A DNA stretch of 64,000 nt. Source: Enoplosus armatus. Its lineage: Eukaryota; Chordata; Actinopteri; Centrarchiformes; Enoplosidae. The notes under the pieces are model-generated. The model made no database searches, was not told where the DNA came from, and saw only the letters and a program-made list of their open reading frames with translations. Below are positions 1 to 10,439 of the stretch, in pieces. The translations under genes and the position numbers were made by a program. Location: contig NC_092186.1 of NCBI RefSeq assembly GCF_043641665.1, positions 15,618,001 through 15,682,000 of the forward strand. The letters run 5' to 3'. Every line of letters starts with the position of its first letter. Position 1 is the stretch's first letter.

Positions 1-140
1 AGTGCGTAGACTGAGCTGTTAGACTGAGGGGAATACTTGTTTTATGCATACAGTTTATGGAAAAGTACACTTTTGGGGATGTGATTTTTATGTAAAGTTT
101 CAGTTATTTTGTATATAAAGCCCAGTTCTGAAAGGAACAG

Positions 141-665
141 TTCCACATTTTGGGAAATACACTTATTTGCTTTCTTGTTGAGAGTTAGATGAGAGGGTCA
201 AAGTCTCATATCTGTTCCAGTAAATATAAGGCTACAGCCAGCAGAAGGTTAGCTTAGCTTAGCACAAAGACTGGAAACAGTGAAACAGCTAGTCCGTTTC
301 GAACTAAAGGTAACAAAATCCTTTTACCAATCTCCACTGGTTGCCTGGCAACCTCATGACGATGAGAATCCAGAATTTGTTCTACGCCCCTGTTTGGCAC
401 ATAACCCCCCCGTAAAACCACAACATGTCATTTTTACATTTTGTTTTTTGTATGAATTAAACAAAAGATATAACATATTAATTAGTAAGTAATAGAGAGG
501 TGCTGGTAGGGGGATTTTGTTACCTTTGAACAGAGCCAGGCTAGCTATTTCCCCCTGTTTCCAGTGTTTATGCTAAGATAAGCTTCCCAGCTGCTGAACA
601 TGAGAGGGTAATCAATCTTCTTCTCACCTAACTCTTGGCAAGAACGTGAATAATAACATTTTTCA
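141..665. mobile_element. Palindromic MITE-like DNA transposon
   Basis: The two ends are long imperfect inverted repeats. The left part reads CTTTCTTGTTGAGAGTTAGA and continues to GCTTAGCACAAAGACTGGAA. The right part carries the complement (TTCCAGTGTTTATGCTAAG, then TAACTCTTGGCAAGAACG). The similarity continues inward through the GGTAACAAAATCC / GGATTTTGTTACC blocks, so most of the element could fold on itself. There is no transposase reading frame, so it would be non-autonomous. I recognise the layout from a family common in spiny-rayed fish genomes. The exact ends and any target-site duplication were not resolved. Confidence 0.75.
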
Positions 666-920
666 GTTTTTTTAATTTGGTCTTGATTACTTTCACAGTT
701 CCGCAGAGAGATTGATCTCCAAATACTGATAAATGTGCAATTACATGCCACACAAGTAAAGGCATGAGGAAGGACTATGTTATTTACTTCATCTGGCTGG
801 GGAAACTTGTCCAGCTTCAGCTCAGTTCCCCATAGAAAACAAAAGAATGTCTACTCAGCAAAGTGACACCAGCATCAGCTCTGTTCAATCGGATTAAAGA
901 ACAGGGACATATATTCTCAC

Positions 921-1095
921 CTTGTAGGCCTTTCCCATGTAAAGCTGGTTCAAGGTGCTCCCTATGGCTCCTTGACTGGTGTTCACCATGAATTTACTCA
1001 TCTGCCAGCTCCCTACTGAGGAGTCCAGGTACATGTAATCCACCCCACTGCCGACCTCGCCAATCTTATACCTGGGCAGCTTGTAGATGATAAAC
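921..1095 (-). CDS. dnase2b: dnase2b coding exon 2
   Basis: One base plus 58 codons between a CTGCAG acceptor and a GTGAGA donor. It encodes the conserved YKLPRYK strand, the VDYMYLDSS segment and the GAIGSTLNQLY motif of DNase II. It ends in phase 0. No further exon was found between 1 and 920, which holds the MITE and unremarkable sequence. Confidence 0.86.
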
Positions 1096-1484
1096 CTGCA
1101 GTGCAAGGAGAGAGAAATATACTTTTTCTTTTGCATTTACAAAAGAAATCCTTCGAAAATTAAAGAAAAATCTTTTTATTTTATATTGATTTCATGCCCA
1201 AATGTATTAAAACATAGTACCAATAATATACAGTTCCAAGTCCAAAAGACACAAGACATCTGAAGCACCATAACTAAAAACTTATATTGGTATAACGCTA
1301 TAGTATTGTGCCATTAAAACTTCATTCTTGTCAGGAAACTGCAACATATTATATCAACTCACCAATCAACAGGTTCACCCGCTTCATTTCTACAGGAAAT
1401 GTCAGTACTACACACTGCGCAACACAAAAACATGATGGTAATCTGTGAGCACAAGCATGTGGCCATCCTGACCGACTCCTCCAT
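921..1484 (-). CDS. dnase2b: Deoxyribonuclease II beta, 5' part of gene (partial)
   Basis: DNase II enzymes are acid endonucleases that cut DNA in lysosomes or related compartments without metal ions. Two coding exons are visible on the minus strand: exon 1 at 1466-1363 and exon 2 at 1095-921. Exon 1 encodes a hydrophobic signal peptide core (ITIMFLCCAVC) followed by the family start GEPVDW, with the W codon split across the intron. Exon 2 continues with FIIYKLPRYK, then YMYLDSS and GAIGSTLNQLYMGK, all DNase II hallmarks. The later exons with the catalytic histidines lie beyond the left edge. An in-frame ATG at 1484 would add six residues (MEESVR) before the ATG at 1466, so the start is uncertain. 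I chose dnase2b over dnase2 because of its place beside uox, samd13, prkacb and ttll7. Confidence 0.86.
1363..1466 (-). CDS. dnase2b: dnase2b coding exon 1
   Basis: Thirty-four codons plus two bases from ATG at 1466, ending TTGATTG before a consensus GTGAGT donor. It encodes the signal peptide and the mature N-terminus ending in EPVD(W). The alternative ATG at 1484 lies in the same frame. Confidence 0.83.
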
Positions 1485-2551
1485 GTGAAGTGAACACTGC
1501 AGTAATCAAAAACGGAAATTTGAAATCTTTTGATAGGTTGTGTACTTCATGACTGAGTAACATTGAAAGTGAACGCAGTACAGCTGCCTGTAGATACAAA
1601 ACAGGAAGTCATAAGACGCGGTCACATGACTGAATTCTGAAGGGACTGTCAGAGTTTATAGGGTAAATATTAAATTAAATGTTTGGATGCTTTCACTGAC
1701 TCTGGATCTGTGTAAATACCTTGAGTCTACATACTGTACCTTTACTTATCCAGTGAGAGTTTGTGCCTTTTTCAGCACAGTTCTCCATATTTTAAGCGTT
1801 GCACATGTTCACACCTGGGAGTTTCTCAGTACCACAGTCATCTTTTATTAGCAATGGTTACTGAACTGGAAACCACTCCTCAAAAAACTCACCTTGTAAG
1901 AAAACAGCGAAATAAAACACTTTAATTTCAATTTACATTGTATTTTTTTTTTATCAGAGGCTGAGGGATTAAATGAGAGGCAGATTTTAGAGGTTGAGAT
2001 TTAACTTAATTAATCATGTCACTAAAGCTTTAGATGTGCAGTTAACCTTCTAATCTGTAGATCCACATTACTTCAAATTAAGAAGATCATCAGTGAACAG
2101 CAAAAAATTGACAGCAAAATAGTCGAACAGTAAATTACCGACATGGAGAACAAGAAATAAAACATTAAAAACATGTAAAGACAAGATCATTTATTCAATG
2201 TTTTATGGATGAATAAATTGAACCTTGAATAAAATCCATTCCTACGGCCATATGACTTCCTCTTACAAGGGATCGCTTCCTCTAAACAAACAAGCCCTAC
2301 AACTATATCTCTGTTTTTATTCATCATCACATTTAGCATTAACCAACTTGCACTGAGTTCATACCAAACATGTGTTTTGGAGATTCAATCCTTCTTTTCT
2401 TACTAAATTTAGACTTTGGTCACAAGGTAATATTGTTTTTAGAGAAACTGAATAAAATGTAAAATAAACTGTTAAAATCAAGAAATATTTATCACTTGGG
2501 TGAGACACATCTGTAAAAACTGTTCCAGCAGACGGTCTTTCTGGACTATCA

Positions 2552-2572
2552 TTAATAATAATAATAATAATA
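2552..2572. repeat. AAT trinucleotide microsatellite
   Basis: A short uninterrupted run of AAT units (about seven) upstream of uox. Confidence 0.8.
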
Positions 2573-2812
2573 CTAATTTAATCATTCATTCAGTGAAATT
2601 TCTTTTTAGCTGGAACTGATTTCAGTACTTCCAGGTTGTAATAAATCTCTTTGACTGATATTCATCTTCCTCACTCATGATACTTGCTTTGTCTTTTTAG
2701 CGAGGTCTTTAGTTCATCAGGGGGACTCCATCAACAGACTGACCGACCACTTACCTCCTGGGAGAGGTCTGCAGAGCATCTGGACCCACATCCATTTATA
2801 AACAAGTTATTA

Positions 2813-3040
2813 ATATTTATAACTGCAGAATTGATGGCTTATTAGAGGATGGCCAACCCATGACCCTCTATTAATGACTTACATTTACAAAAGCAAACTT
2901 GAGGCTTATTGAAAGGTGACACAACACAGTACCTATTAAAGACTAATTGACGCTTATAACTGCAGACTTGATGGCTTACTAGGTGACAAACTCTTGAGTA
3001 TTCATTAATGATTAACAACATTTACACGTGCACTGATAAA
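2813..3040. repeat. Degenerate ~140 bp direct repeat
   Basis: TTATAACTGCAGAATTGATG near 2817 recurs as TTATAACTGCAGACTTGATG near 2955. Both are followed by GGCTTAYTA and then by TATTAATGA or CATTAATGATT words. The spacing of about 138 bp suggests two diverged copies of a tandem or interspersed repeat. Related GCTTATTA/AATAAAGC words continue toward 3640. Confidence 0.5.
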
Positions 3041-3970
3041 TCAAAGCATGATGAGGCAAAACACAGTCTGTATTAAAATAAAATAACAAATTTTTACTGT
3101 AAATAAAAAGCCAGCAAAACCTTCTGCATGAGTCATGAAAGGAGCGACCGACTTTTAATTAATTTTCAGTGGGGTGCAAATAAATTAGAGTGAATCTGTC
3201 TAAAAAGAAGATACATTGTTATAGTATGTGTAAATGTATGACGGACCTATTAAACCAATAGCCTACCATGGGCTTACTTACAGCTAAACATGGTAACTTA
3301 AGAAAAGTGAAAAAGTAGAAGAAAGTAATTTGTTTATGATGGAATAAATGCTTAATTGACAATTGACATTTGACAATCTATCTTTCAACAAGAAAAGCAA
3401 TGCAACCTCATCATGTGCTAATATAAACTCCAAATCATTTCTGCGATCAACACAGACTGTCAAACAAGTGTACAGCAAAATAAGCTTACTACCATTGTTT
3501 TTTCACAACCTGGCATCCAAAACATTTTCTTATTAATAGCTTACAACATATTATCAAATCATTATGTTTAATAAAGCCATTAGCTAATATAAACGTTTTA
3601 TAAAGGATGCCTTATTATGACAGTGGTGCCAATATGATGTCTGTTTACTGAATTTCCACACGTACAGAGTCTTCATGTCTGTGCAGGGTGTCTAAGCTAA
3701 TCAATCTAAAAATATAACCTGTCCGACTGGAACTATGAGAAAGTTTTGCACACCACAGAGTGGAGAGTTCACTGCTAAAACAACAGACAGATCAGAGTGC
3801 GTTTGTGTGAACATTTGCATGTCTGAAAGTGTAATTAAACTCACTGAACAGGTAAAACCTCACCTAATGTAACTTCCAATCGCCTAAGTGCAAAGGTAGC
3901 ACCACCCTCTCTGCAAAACCCTCCTCCATCGGTAGAGACACCTTTTGCTTGAGCTGTGGCAGGGACTGAG

Positions 3971-3999
3971 GACAGACAGACAGACAGACAGACAGACAG
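3971..3999. repeat. GACA tetranucleotide microsatellite in the uox leader
   Basis: About seven GACA units, ending 24 bp before the uricase start codon. The tract is therefore probably transcribed in the 5' UTR or lies at the core promoter. Confidence 0.85.
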
Positions 4000-4022
4000 C
4001 AGGTAAAGGACAGGAGGATACC

Positions 4023-4043
4023 ATGGCAGCTGCTTCAGATCAG
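4023..4043 (+). CDS. uox: uox exon 1 (coding)
   Basis: Encodes MAAASDQ and ends at CAG before a GTAACC donor. The start sits in ACCATGG, a strong Kozak context. Confidence 0.9.
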
Positions 4044-7000
4044 GTAACCATTCCTGTTATATATAGCAAAACATGTTCTAAAACACAGAGTGTTATTAGA
4101 AGATACCGATACCGTAACAGGTTTTGGTTACTGGAGTTTATCTTATTTTTGGGGTGAACAACCACGGGGTCAGCCATGGTCTGCCAAACAAACCAGTGTT
4201 CATGTCTCATAAGAATAAATAACCACATTTAAATCATAAGCTACTGTCAAATCCTGACGCTGTAAACTAACAGTAAAATATTTCTGTCAAAGCAGGTTGA
4301 TTGATTGATTTCAAATGTCTTATTCCTCACTTTGTGGATAGATTATCACATTGAGTTACTGATCCTCTTGGAGAAATCTAATACTATATTGGCAGTGTTA
4401 AAATTGGCATATTTTCATCAATACATTACAGGGATGAATGAAAGCTGGAATGTGGAAAATAATCAAGCTCAAGCAACCAATCAGAGACCAACCCCACATT
4501 AAATGAAATTGCGCATAGATGTTATTACATTTAATACACTAGAAAAATCAGCAAACTCCAATAGTTATTAACAATATTAAATTAAAGGTGACAGATCAAT
4601 CTAAATAATGCGGCACAAATATCCCAGGGCTCATGCCCCGAAGACCAAACTTTAAAAGAAATAAATAAATGAATGCAAAACAATCTAGACATCAAATGAA
4701 GTCAATGCACAGTTGAAAATACCAGCAAAATATACACTTATGGCACAAAACACCTGTTTACATAATTGGAAACTGTAGCATGTCAGTAATCTGTTCCTTG
4801 TGTGTGAAGAACGTGGAGTTTGTGCGAACAGGCTACGGCAAGAACACAGTGAAGGTGCTGGTCATCCGGAGAGAGGGGAGCCACCACTACATCATCGAGC
4901 TGAAAGCTGACGTGGAGCTCACACTCAAGTCACGCAAAGATTATCTAACCGGAGACAACTCAGACATCATCCCCACCGACACCATCAAGAACACTGTCCA
5001 TGCCCTGGCCAAGCTCAAGGGGGTAGGTCACTAGCCTCTACTGACAGGGACACGTCAATATACTGCAGCTTGTAACCTATTATAGCCCCAATACCACGCT
5101 CCAGCCACTTTCTACTCATCACAACACTTCTACCACTCCGGTGACAACAAGGACCATTTTAAAATCAGCTCTAACATACAGCAGATTGGAAGCCAGAGTA
5201 GGGAGGCAACAACTGGAGTTATATGGTCAAACTTTCAGGGCCTTTTCAAAATCTGAGCTGCAGTGTTTTATACAAGCTGGAGCTTTTTTTTTTAATGAGG
5301 GAAGCGTTTAAGCCAGAGAGAAGAACATTACAATAGTCAAGTAGAGTCGAACATCGTGTAATTCAGAAGTTACTGAAATTAAGTCTGAAATAATTGAGGT
5401 GTGACCTTTGTTTCACAGATTGGTATGTTGGCTTTAGTTACATTCAGGAGAAGGAAGTTCTCTGTCATCCAGCTTTAAACAACTAGATGCAGCTACATGG
5501 AAGTCTGAGGTGGAGAGAGATTCAACAGGATTAATGGCAACATACAGTACTCGTACATCCACTTATTGTGCCTTTTAAAGGTTAATTTCAATGTATACAA
5601 TGAACACATTTCATGGATAACATTTAGAATTTTTAGATGTGTTAAATAAAGACAGTACAGAGATGTTACATTCAATGTCATACTCAGACCAGTTAATACA
5701 GCGTTACTTGAAGGCAACAGAAACACTTTTTTCATTCACTTAACTGGGAGACTCCTAATATGGTTGTTCTTTTACTTCACTATCCTGTCACAACAGACCC
5801 CTCACCCCAACTCAAACACACACTGATCAAATAAAATGCTAAAAGGTAAACAAACCCTGTTGATTTTTTTTGTCCAGTTAGGACTTGTTACAGTCTGCAG
5901 TTCCTGTATGATCCCATTCACCTTAGATAACAACATTACTCACAAGACTTTTTTCTTTTGGATGTTTTTAGTCTTACTGCCTGTCACTCTGCTTTTTAAC
6001 TGTTCAGGTAAAGACCATCGAGCAGTTTTCCCTGGATATCTGTCATCATTTCCTGACCTCTTTCAATCATGTGCTGAGGGCCAAAGTTCACATGGAGGAG
6101 GCTCCGTGGAGAAGGTTGGAGAAGGTAAAATACAGGGTTCAGAGTTTGCCTTTGTGATGGCAGACATTTTACTTGACATTTTACTGAAGAGTAACTTCAG
6201 TCTTTTTCTGCTCTGAACACACACAGCATCACTGATGGGTGAAAACAAGATTTTGAGGGGGTTTTACTTAGTCTTTAACAATGGCTGAAGGTCCAGGTCG
6301 CTGTCACTGGTGCATCTACAAGACATGTTATCAGTTACAACTGTGCTTAAGAAACATTGTAGTTTATTTTTATTAATCTTTTTAATTCTTAAAGCAGCAC
6401 CATAAGTCAAATACACCTTAACTTGTTAAATTATGTGAAATATCAACACGATTTCCATTCAATGTCATCTACATTCATTTTTTCTCAGAATGGGGTAGAG
6501 CATGCTCATGCATTTATCTACAGCCCAGAAGCTTGTCGCTTCTGTGATGTTGACCAGAATCTCAATGGTAAGCACAAACAAACACACATATTTCAAATCA
6601 ATGTAGCTGAAAATGTATTTGCTTGTAAAAAATCATAATGATGTGGGGTGTATGGTTTCATCTGTGTGCAGTTTTAACTCTTGAGGCTTGTTGATTAAAT
6701 CCTCTGTGGTTTGGGTGTGATGCACATACCATTAACTAAGGGATCTAAAACTATGGCTAAGCCCTCGGCATTCCTGCATGTCACTGTTGATGATAGGCTT
6801 GTGATGGGTATATTAGGGACTCCAGCGTGAGGCCTGCTGTCCCGTTTGTGTCTGTACTGGGCTACTATGCAAACTACTCAATGACTCTGTGCCACACACA
6901 GGCGTCCCGGTGGTTCACAGTGGGGTGAAGAACATGACGGTGCTGAAAACCACCCAGTCTGGTTTTGAGGGTTTCCTCCGAGACCGCTTCACTACTCTGA

Positions 7001-7916
7001 AAGAGGTCAAAGACAGGTGTTTCTGCACCTCTGTCTATGCTAGGTGGTGCTACAGCAAGATTCAGGATGTCGACTTTGACGCTGCATGGTAATTATCTGT
7101 TAAAGAACACTAGTTGTAGGTATCCATGATGGAGTAACTTTATCTGCAAAAGAGGAGGAAAAAATTATATGGGTTCTGAACACAAAATAGAAAGAAAATA
7201 TCTCCTGTTTTAAATGAATGAGACATATATCAGAAAATCCTAAAATTGATACTTTCGCCGTCCTTATAGGAAGTGTGTGAAGGAGACGATTATTGAGAAG
7301 TTCGCTGGCCCCTACGATCGTGGAGAGTTCTCACCATCTGTGCAGAAGACACTTTATGAAACACAGGTTCTGGTCCTGGACAGAGTTCCTGTGGTAAGTC
7401 ACATTTCAGATCATAAGATTTATATCAAAGCTTATAGTCACAGCATCACTACTTCCTCAAGAAAATGCAAAAAAATGCAACAGTACGTGCACAAACCAAT
7501 GTGTCTTTACAGATACTGAATGGCTGATGTCTTTTATACACACATTTACACATCAACAGTCACTGCATGGTACAGATGGGGGAATGAATGCCTCCAGGAC
7601 AATCCAATAAAACAATCTGAAATTAAGTCACCACATTCTCATTCAGGAAAACCCAGATTATAAGTGTTCTGTCTTTTAGGTGGATGAAATAGAGATCGTC
7701 ATGCCCAACCAGCATTACTTCACCATAGACATGACAAAAATGGGCCTGATCAACCAAGATGAAGTAAGTTCCGGTATTACAACACATTTGTTGTTGTTTA
7801 GTCATGACATTAATTGGTTACTGACATGTATTTTCCCCTCACAGGTTCTTCTTCCCCTGGATAACCCTTCAGGGAACATCGCAGGGACAGTGCGCAGGAA
7901 ACGAGCCAAGCTGTGA
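4023..7916 (+). CDS. uox: Uricase (urate oxidase), complete
   Basis: Uricase oxidises urate to 5-hydroxyisourate in the peroxisome, the first step of urate breakdown to allantoin. It needs no cofactor and works as a tetramer of two T-fold (tunnelling-fold) domains per chain. Eight exons join in perfect phase: 4023-4043, 4810-5022, 6008-6124, 6489-6567, 6902-7088, 7270-7393, 7680-7763 and 7845-7916. They give 298 codons plus TGA, the usual vertebrate length. Visible catalytic residues by family comparison are K18 (GYGKN), T63-D64 (PTDTIKN), F165 and R170 (GFEGFLRD), Q231 (SPSVQ) and H259 (NQHYF). The protein ends AKL, a type 1 peroxisomal targeting signal. The gene has no stops or frameshifts, unlike the dead copy in hominoids. 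It runs tail-to-tail with samd13. Confidence 0.97.
4810..5022 (+). CDS. uox: uox exon 2
   Basis: Seventy-one codons in phase 0, from [12 protein letters not shown] to LAKLKG. It carries the catalytic lysine (K18) and the T63-D64 pair. The acceptor is GTGAAG, somewhat weak but fixed by frame and homology; the donor is GTAGGT. Confidence 0.95.
5023..6007 (+). other. uox: uox intron 2
   Basis: The largest uox intron (985 bp). I see no exon, RNA gene or clear repeat in it beyond AT-rich sequence. Confidence 0.7.
6008..6124 (+). CDS. uox: uox exon 3
   Basis: Thirty-nine codons, beginning VKTIEQF after TTCAG and ending APWRRLEK before GTAAAA. It includes HFLTSFNHV and KVHMEEAPW of the first T-fold domain. 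Confidence 0.95.
6489..6567 (+). CDS. uox: uox exon 4
   Basis: Twenty-six codons plus one base, NGVEHAHAF to DVDQNLN, between CTCAG and GTAAGC. The glycine codon G144 is split across the next intron. Confidence 0.95.
6902..7088 (+). CDS. uox: uox exon 5
   Basis: Begins [12 protein letters not shown] and ends DVDFDAAW, with the W codon split. It carries the urate-contact region [16 protein letters not shown] and the TSVYARW signature. The donor is GTAATT. Confidence 0.96.
7270..7393 (+). CDS. uox: uox exon 6
   Basis: One base plus 41 codons, [11 protein letters not shown] to VLDRVPV. It contains [12 protein letters not shown] with the substrate-contacting Q231. The donor is GTAAGT. Confidence 0.96.
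7680..7763 (+). CDS. uox: uox exon 7
   Basis: Twenty-eight codons, [14 protein letters not shown] to INQDE, carrying the catalytic histidine H259. The exon lies between TTTTAG and GTAAGT. Confidence 0.96.
7845..7916 (+). CDS. uox: uox exon 8 (last)
   Basis: Twenty-three codons plus TGA after a CACAG acceptor. It encodes [16 protein letters not shown] and a basic tail ending AKL. Confidence 0.96.
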   Translation, partial: VLLPLDNPSGNIAGTVRRKRAKL

Positions 7917-7936
7917 AGGCACCTACACATCCAGAT

Positions 7937-7942
7937 AATAAA
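7937..7942 (+). terminator. uox: Proximal uox poly(A) signal
   Basis: AATAAA 21 bp after the uox stop codon, a likely proximal polyadenylation signal. Confidence 0.55.
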
Positions 7943-8148
7943 TGCTGCTGTTGTGATCTACATATCAATCTGAAAACGCCATTTAATAGAAAAGTCAGTC
8001 TGATATAATTTAGACCTAATCAAGCTGATCACAAAAATTACCTTTTTAAATATTCTTTTGTCAGAATTACATCTACAATTCAAGATTTCCCAAATATGAT
8101 GGCTTTGACCATGTAATGTGAATATGTAAGTAAAGGAGAACCACTATC

Positions 8149-8154
8149 AATAAA
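8149..8154 (+). terminator. uox: Distal uox poly(A) signal
   Basis: A second AATAAA, 233 bp after the stop codon, just before the predicted 3' end of the converging samd13 gene. Confidence 0.55.
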
Positions 8155-8195
8155 TTCATGAACTAATATTGTTCTTTGGTGAGAAAAGAGCACCA

Positions 8196-8201
8196 TTTAT
8201 T
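8196..8201 (-). terminator. samd13: samd13 poly(A) signal
   Basis: TTTATT on the plus strand is AATAAA on the minus strand, about 780 bp beyond the samd13 stop. The 3' UTR between 8202 and 8976 has no other gene. Confidence 0.5.
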
Positions 8202-8976
8202 GCAAATCTTTGATTCAGATATCCAAACTCCAGTGTTATGTTGCACATATACATTGGTCATACACACTTCAATACAGTTGTCTTTGCGACAATGCTGAAA
8301 GCACCACAGGTAAGAACATAGAAAGAATATATACACATAAATATTTTCATATCAAGAGCCTCGGGCCTAGATAATTTAGGTGTGCAGGTAGAAAGAGGCT
8401 TTCGGTTGGCTCCGTGTGTCTGGGAAAACAAAATGCTTCATTGTTACATGCTAAGGACGACTCACGGACTCAGCTGCGCAGTTTGGAGCATAAAAACTGA
8501 TTTCAGGGCAAAATGGGATGCATCAGAAGAATTTTCTGCATGTATCAAAGTGTTCAGGTACAACAGAACATACACCGTTTTCAACCATATATCATCTTAT
8601 ATACAAATACTTTTTTTTTTAAACCAACATAGGTTAATTCACTTTGCACACACGCACAAACACACATGTACGTACACACGCACACAAAAATCATATCTGC
8701 AGAGTATTCTCCCCAAGTTTCCGTCTTTTAAATAAAACACAAAAAAATAAAATACATATCTCAAGCAGCAGAAATAAGAATGGCTGAAAGGGTAAACAGC
8801 TGAGTGGACTCCATGTGCAACCCATTTCTTGGGGTCCACGCTTATAAAAACATACAGCATTCAAATCCTGTTAAGGTGCCACTGTGGCCAGAGGAGTCTT
8901 TGTGAAGCGGCAGCTAACCTGGGGTCTCCTGACACGATGATTGTCACTGAGGTGGGTGTCGGCATGGCCTGCTGTG

Positions 8977-9120
8977 CTACGAGGCGTTGGTCTTCAGGTG
9001 TTGAGTTTGCAGTGGCTTCACGTGATACTCATAGATCTTCAGTGCCGGGCCCAGCTTTATCGACAGCCCCGTCAGGACGTCGTTACGCGTCATCAGGAGC
9101 AGGGACTTGCCATCGATTTC
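8977..9120 (-). CDS. samd13: samd13 coding exon 3 (last)
   Basis: Forty-seven codons plus TAG, starting [16 protein letters not shown] after TGACAG. It holds the second half of the SAM domain. Confidence 0.94.
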   Translation of the reverse strand, partial: EIDGKSLLLMTRNDVLTGLSIKLGPALKIYEYHVKPLQTQHLKTNAS

Positions 9121-9479
9121 CTGTCAGGCGGGGAGAGAAATATATGATTGACATCCTAGTTTGTTTTCAACACGTGACAGGAATTTTAAGCAGGAAGAGC
9201 ACTCCAACCTGATCCTGGAAAGCCGTGGCTTGCTCCTCAAACCCTGTTGCTTTGAAGTAATTGACGACGTCGGCGACCCCCCAGTTGGCAGGGTCCGGCA
9301 GTTGACCGTTCTCCACTGGGCTGTGGTGTCACAGTGAATGGATTCATCTTAATGTTCATGTACACACAACTGTAACAGCTGTTTAATACACTCTTTGAAA
9401 TCTGTTGATACGCAATGTCTTACACTAATTGGAGACGTTACCTTTTGGTGTCAACAGAGCCATTTGCCTTGTCTTCCAT
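8977..9479 (-). CDS. samd13: SAM domain-containing protein 13, complete
   Basis: A 97-residue protein made almost entirely of one sterile alpha motif (SAM) domain, a helical module for protein-protein association. Its cellular role is poorly defined. Three coding exons join in phase: 9479-9442, 9320-9209 and 9120-8977. The N-terminus [12 protein letters not shown] is short and polar. The SAM domain runs from about residue 25 ([16 protein letters not shown]) through [16 protein letters not shown] to [11 protein letters not shown]. The chain ends KTNAS before TAG. Length and motif order match vertebrate SAMD13, and its place between uox and prkacb agrees. A TTACAG acceptor five bases before the ATG shows that the 5' UTR is spliced. 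The first non-coding exon is probably near 10967-11000. Confidence 0.93.
9209..9320 (-). CDS. samd13: samd13 coding exon 2
   Basis: One base plus 37 codons, [13 protein letters not shown] through [11 protein letters not shown]. This is the first half of the SAM domain. The acceptor is CCACAG and the donor GTTGGA. Confidence 0.93.
9442..9479 (-). CDS. samd13: samd13 coding exon 1
   Basis: Twelve codons plus two bases from ATG, ending before GTAACG. The exon itself starts at 9484 with five untranslated bases after TTACAG. Confidence 0.88.
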
Positions 9480-9484
9480 GCCGG

Positions 9485-10439
9485 CTGTAAAAAAATAAAT
9501 AAATACAATAATATTCAACAAATCATGTTTTCTTTCCCACAGTTTTTCAAATACAACATACACTGTATGTTGTTTTACAAAATCCTCTTAGCTCAAAGTC
9601 CACTTACTAGCTCATTCTGGGAAACTTTCAACGACTTGACGACTCAGCAAATCTCAAATCTGTTGACAAAGACTGTGAAATGCGGTTCAAAGCTCCAGAA
9701 AAAAAAGCTAGCAAGAGGACTTTGACTTAATATTAAACTACTATCAAACTACTATTTCTAACTTTCAAAGTCGCTGTATATTCTGCAGCTGCTTATTACA
9801 GTTATTAATTGAGACTATGGCACCGTTTGTCAGTAAAATATTCACATCCAAGATTGATTCAAATTATTTGATAATAAATAATAGTTTTTGATGGTTTGTG
9901 CATCATTTTATACACATTCCCCTGTTAGTCAGCCTGGCATATTTAGTGCCTTAATACATATGCACATTTTACAGTACAATAATTTGCATCTTGAGATGTT
10001 GTGTGAGTTTAAACAGCGCCTGGTCACAAAACATGAGTTCATGATGAAGCTGCCAAAGAGTCTGAGAGGTTACAGCGGCATACACAAAACTGTGAGGCAA
10101 CCTAAACCTGGTTTTTAAGACTTTTGACAACACGAGCTGTGGATACTTCAACAAACAGAAACCATGCTGTAGTTTATCTGCGTGTGTTTTCATGGGGCCC
10201 ATGCGATTTTAAAATTAAGCTCTAATTTAGCCTTTATAGGCTAAATGAGTCTCTTACTATCTGTATCGTCACAGTAAGTTTTCATCAGATGTCCTCTCTC
10301 GGATAACTTAGTGGGTTGGCAGCTCAAACACCATCATTGTTTCTCTTTCGCAGTCTGGCATTCACTGGATGTCTTCACTGCAATAACAGCAAAATAGTAC
10401 AGTTGTTAAAACGGTAAAAAGCACATTTCTAACCAAAAC
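9485..10439 (-). other. samd13: samd13 5' intron
   Basis: Lies between the coding exons and the proposed promoter. Short ORFs occur on both strands but none shows splice signals or family similarity. I see no RNA gene or clear mobile element. Confidence 0.5.

Larger units (their letters stand above)
1485..3944. other. Intergenic region between dnase2b and uox
   Basis: The two genes are divergent, so this AT-rich stretch must hold both promoters and 5' leaders. I see no convincing exon or classic TATA box whose role can be assigned. It contains an AAT microsatellite at 2552-2572 and degenerate repeated words around 2810-3640. Confidence 0.6.

Noticed and set aside
1408..1599. 63-codon minus-strand ORF over dnase2b exon 1
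   Set aside because: It is a shadow frame. The true frame there encodes the signal peptide and GEPVDW and splices in phase to exon 2.
5836..6216. 126-codon plus-strand ORF over uox exon 3
   Set aside because: It is in a different frame from the uricase exon at 6008-6124, whose frame and splice phase are fixed by homology.
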